Positions 61,566 to 64,000 of a stretch of DNA of 64,000 bases are shown piece by piece (position 1 is the first letter of the stretch; each line of letters starts with the position of its first letter). The notes beneath the pieces were generated by a model. It saw only the letters and a program-made list of their open reading frames with translations, was not told where the DNA came from and did not search any database. Location of the stretch: NCBI RefSeq assembly GCF_018224885.1, contig NZ_JAGTXB010000025.1:1-64000 (forward strand), read 5' to 3'. Made by a program: the position numbers and the translations under genes. This stretch comes from Chitinophaga hostae (GTDB lineage: Bacteria; Bacteroidota; Bacteroidia; Chitinophagales; Chitinophagaceae).

Positions 61566-62267
61566 CTTTTTCAAGGTAGTATGTATTCTAATTCCGTTAC
61601 AACAGGGAATTGGGAGGATTTTATTGCCAGGGAGTTGGTAAGTTATGTTGACGGTCATTATCGTACGCTTTCACAAAAAGAAAGCAGGGGAATCTGCGGT
61701 CACTCTATGGGAGGGTATGGTGCACTCAGAATTGGCGAAAAGAATCCCGATGTATTTTCAAGTGTATACCTGCTGAGTCCATGTTGCCTGAACAGTTCCC
61801 AGGAGCTGGTAACAACTGTTACGCCACAATTCCTCCGTGCAGATAGCATCAGGACCATTGATGAGTTTAAAAGATCCGATTTTTTTACCAAAGCGCTCTT
61901 TGCTTCTGCGGCTGCCTGGTCGCCTAATCCGGTAAATCCTCCCTTCTACCTGGATCTTCCGGTTAAAAACGGAAACTTACAACCTGAAGTATTGCATAAG
62001 TGGGACGCTAATCGTCCGTTAAATAATTTAGATCGGTATGTCTATAATATCAGGATGCTAAAATCCATTGCCTTTGATGCAGGAGATAGAGATAAGAGCA
62101 TAGCGGAAAGCATTGAAAAACTGGATGACGAGTTCAATAAGTATGGGATTAAGCACTCATTTGAAATTTATGATGGTGACCATATTAATCGTGTTGGAAA
62201 ACGGATTGAAGAAAAAATGCTCCCATTCTTTTCCGGGAATTTGCTGTTTGTAGGTAGTACAAAATAA
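61566..62267 (+). pseudogene. Esterase (enterochelin-esterase-like) lacking its N-terminus
   Basis: From the junction the frame reads LFQGSMYSNSVTTGNWEDFI, then GICGHSMGGYGALRIGEKNP with the nucleophile Ser, and ends GDHINRVGKRIEEKMLPFFS with the His. The N-terminal strands and oxyanion-loop region, about 100 or more residues, are absent, replaced by the receptor fragment. An ATG at 61581 could still start a 228-residue protein, probably inactive. Its last 150 bases match the fragment at 34115-34273. Confidence 0.82.
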
Positions 62268-62411
62268 ATAGTTTGCCAATAACAGTCGAGATGCCCAAGA
62301 ATAAACGTGTATTCAATTGAAATACTATATATTAGCGGCCAGGATAATGCTTTTTATCCCCATTTTAATAAGGACATTGCGTCGTATTTGAATATAGTCG
62401 AAAATAGAAAC

Positions 62412-62873
62412 ATGGTAGTAATCAATACTTTCGAAGAGTACCAGGCACATCTCGGTAAAGAAATAGGTATCTCCAACTGGCATACAATAGACCAGGAACA
62501 GATTAATAAATTTGCTGATGCAACACTGGATCATCAATGGATACATACCGATCAGGAAAAAGCTAAACGTGAAGGACCATTCAATGGAACCATCGCTCAT
62601 GGCTATTTAACGCTGGCATTAATCCCTTATCTCTGGAAGCAGATTGCAGATGTCCGCAATATTAAAATGGAAATAAACTATGGTATAGAGTGTTTTAAAT
62701 TTGGCCAGCCTGTACTGGTGGACAGTGAAGTTCAGCTAAAGGCTAAACTCAATTCGATAGCGAATTTAAGGGGCGTTACCAAAGTTGTAATTGAGGCTAC
62801 GCTTATTATTAAAGGCCAGCAGAAGCCGGCCTATACTGGCAATGTTGTTTTCCTGTATCATTTTAATGATTGA
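62412..62873 (+). CDS. MaoC-like (R)-specific hydratase
   Basis: A 153-residue hot-dog-fold protein starting at MVVINTFEEYQAHLGKEIG. The hydratase motif is kept: FADATLDHQWIHTDQEKAK (Asp and His) and the IAHGYLTLALIPYL segment. It hydrates 2-enoyl-CoA or similar. The ATG at 62412 is preferred over 62307 because it begins the conserved domain. Confidence 0.87.
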   Translation: MVVINTFEEYQAHLGKEIGISNWHTIDQEQINKFADATLDHQWIHTDQEKAKREGPFNGTIAHGYLTLALIPYLWKQIADVRNIKMEINYGIECFKFGQPVLVDSEVQLKAKLNSIANLRGVTKVVIEATLIIKGQQKPAYTGNVVFLYHFND

Positions 62874-62922
62874 GTAAGGCGGTAGAAAGCCCGTAGTATT
62901 GGTACTGCGTGCTTCCCTTGCC

Positions 62923-63894
62923 TTATTTGCCTGATGCCATTATATTCGATGCAGTTGTTGTTTTTATAAACAGGATGGCATCAAAATCCGCACCTGGTAT
63001 GATGGGCAAGGCCCTGGTTTGCGTCCAGTTTGCGTATATATTTGTAATATTTTTTTGCACGCGCGAAAAGGGATTCGGCTTTTTATTAAATGGGATGAAG
63101 ATAGCAGGATGATTTGCTTTTGCGAACATCGCTGAAAACGATCCATCTTCTGTTTCAAAGTCCCGTTTTGCCGATTCATCTTCCTGTGTTATTATGCGTA
63201 CGGCCCCTTTAAAAGTATCAAAGCCCAACACATAAAAACTTTCGCCGAATTTTTGTTGCAGATGATACCCCATCCCTTGGTATTGAGCCATAGTTGTGTC
63301 CTTGGCAATATGGACATTATGGGCCCATATAATTGTTTTGAGTTTGTGAGACCGCTGCTCAGCAACTATGTTTTCCGCCATGAATTTATCCCGGTTAAGC
63401 GGATCAGCCGCATATTCTTCCCGGTCGAAACCAAATACACTAACTTTCCCGGATAGCGGTTGTTCATTGTTGTATTGTTTTATAAACTGAAAGAGGTTGT
63501 AAATCTCTTCTGTATTATAAAGCACCATATTCTTCATAAGCGTTGTCAGATCACCTGTTCCATCAATTAAGTATTGATTGATGGGAGCTATGTACGATTC
63601 TCCAAACTCGAAGCCTAAGCGTTTATAATCGAGATGAACGACCAGGTATTCAATGATCCGGCGTTTTTGATTGAAAAACTCTTTTGTCCCATGGGATGCT
63701 TCGCCTAGTCCAAATACCATGTTGTTTTTCCATTCGGCTGCGAGAAAGTTGAGATCTGTTGTTGACGCAGCGGTATCAACTTTTATTACATACGCATTTT
63801 CATTGATCCATTTCGTTGCTGCATCCTGCGAATAGCCTGTGATGGCATTGGCTAATAGCAGGATACCAATAGCAATACTACCTCTTACAAACAT
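62923..63894 (-). CDS. Erythromycin esterase-like exported protein
   Basis: About 323 residues from MFVRGSIAIGILLLANAI, a signal peptide; an alternative start at 63915 adds seven residues. The family motifs are VFGLGEASHGTKEFFNQKRR, with the essential His and Glu, and TIIWAHNVHIAKD. Members include macrolide esterases, but many have other hydrolytic roles. The sequence LGFEFGESY holds a second conserved Glu. Confidence 0.85.
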   Translation of the reverse strand: MFVRGSIAIGILLLANAITGYSQDAATKWINENAYVIKVDTAASTTDLNFLAAEWKNNMVFGLGEASHGTKEFFNQKRRIIEYLVVHLDYKRLGFEFGESYIAPINQYLIDGTGDLTTLMKNMVLYNTEEIYNLFQFIKQYNNEQPLSGKVSVFGFDREEYAADPLNRDKFMAENIVAEQRSHKLKTIIWAHNVHIAKDTTMAQYQGMGYHLQQKFGESFYVLGFDTFKGAVRIITQEDESAKRDFETEDGSFSAMFAKANHPAIFIPFNKKPNPFSRVQKNITNIYANWTQTRALPIIPGADFDAILFIKTTTASNIMASGK

Positions 63895-64000
63895 AGGTTT
63901 TGATTGATCCCGCATTTTTCTAAAGTTTCACAGGTAGATGCAGTCGCTTCCGTTTTCCATAAAAAGTATTTTGGCAAGGAATGGTAGTTTCAACCATCAC

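Noticed and set aside
62923..63915. Macrolide resistance gene acting as self-protection for the cluster
   Set aside because: The protein is erythromycin-esterase-like, but it lies outside the operon, on the other strand, and the cluster has no macrolide-type enzymes; the family has many non-resistance members.
1..64000. CRISPR arrays, rRNA and tRNA genes, and intact insertion sequences
   Set aside because: No regularly spaced repeats, tRNA cloverleaf-like runs, rRNA-like blocks or transposase genes were recognised on either strand.

Overview
The window reads as chromosomal DNA of a Bacteroidota bacterium, most likely of the family Chitinophagaceae (Chitinophaga-like). The reasons are a TonB-dependent receptor paired with a DUF4249 lipoprotein, a FecI/FecR pair, a LytS/LytTR two-component pair, a secreted GH5/ricin-lectin glycosidase with a C-terminal type IX sorting domain, Cys-lipobox lipoproteins, AT-rich gaps and a TTTG-N19-TAnnTTTG-like promoter. 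No rRNA, tRNA or CRISPR array was seen.

Layout. 0-10.9 kb: a decayed tyrosine recombinase at the left edge, then scattered genes (lipoprotein, lipase, YezG-like protein, serine hydrolase, SDR with AraC regulator, cupin, aspartyl protease). 10.9-14.7 kb: an arsenic operon (arsR-arsM-acr3-arsC-sigZ-Cys-rich secreted peptide) with ArsR-type operators. 15.2-22.4 kb: an exported chorismate mutase, an SDR, and two ECF42-type sigma/YCII modules facing each other tail to tail, followed by a strip of decayed genes. 22.5-27.7 kb: DUF4249/TonB receptor and a divergent sensor kinase/regulator pair. 27.9-31.8 kb: an L-fucose-type catabolic operon; 31.9-33.8 kb: a secreted GH5 enzyme. 33.8-35.9 kb: gene debris (esterase tail, a terpene synthase split onto two strands, other fragments).

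The main item is 35.9-58.1 kb: 24 plus-strand genes, many overlapping by a few bases, that look like one biosynthetic operon of a type I do not recognise. It combines a KamA-type radical SAM enzyme; an alpha/beta hydrolase with a Cys nucleophile; a fusion of a class III aminotransferase with a domain resembling cyanobacterial acyl-ACP reductase; a ligase / DAP-decarboxylase-like enzyme / acyl carrier protein trio like the butirosin BtrJ-BtrK-BtrI set; a RibB-like protein with altered substrate-binding residues; a PdxJ paralogue that keeps its catalytic residues; two more aminotransferases; a glycosyltransferase; two thymidylate-kinase-like kinases; two nucleotidyltransferases; a PqqD-like protein with a nearby 62-residue peptide; and APC and MATE transporters. 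My working inference is that an amino acid is loaded on the carrier, decarboxylated there, released reductively as an aldehyde and aminated, while the RibB-like and PdxJ-like enzymes build a small heterocycle; the peptide and PqqD suggest a ribosomal-peptide or peptide-scaffold element.

The cluster is flanked on both sides by broken genes. The C-terminal part of the same esterase family occurs at 34.1 kb and at 61.6-62.3 kb, and at the right it is fused onto a TonB receptor cut off after its first domain, leaving the FecI/FecR pair (59.3-61.1 kb) without an intact receptor. A MaoC-like hydratase and an erythromycin-esterase-like protein close the window.
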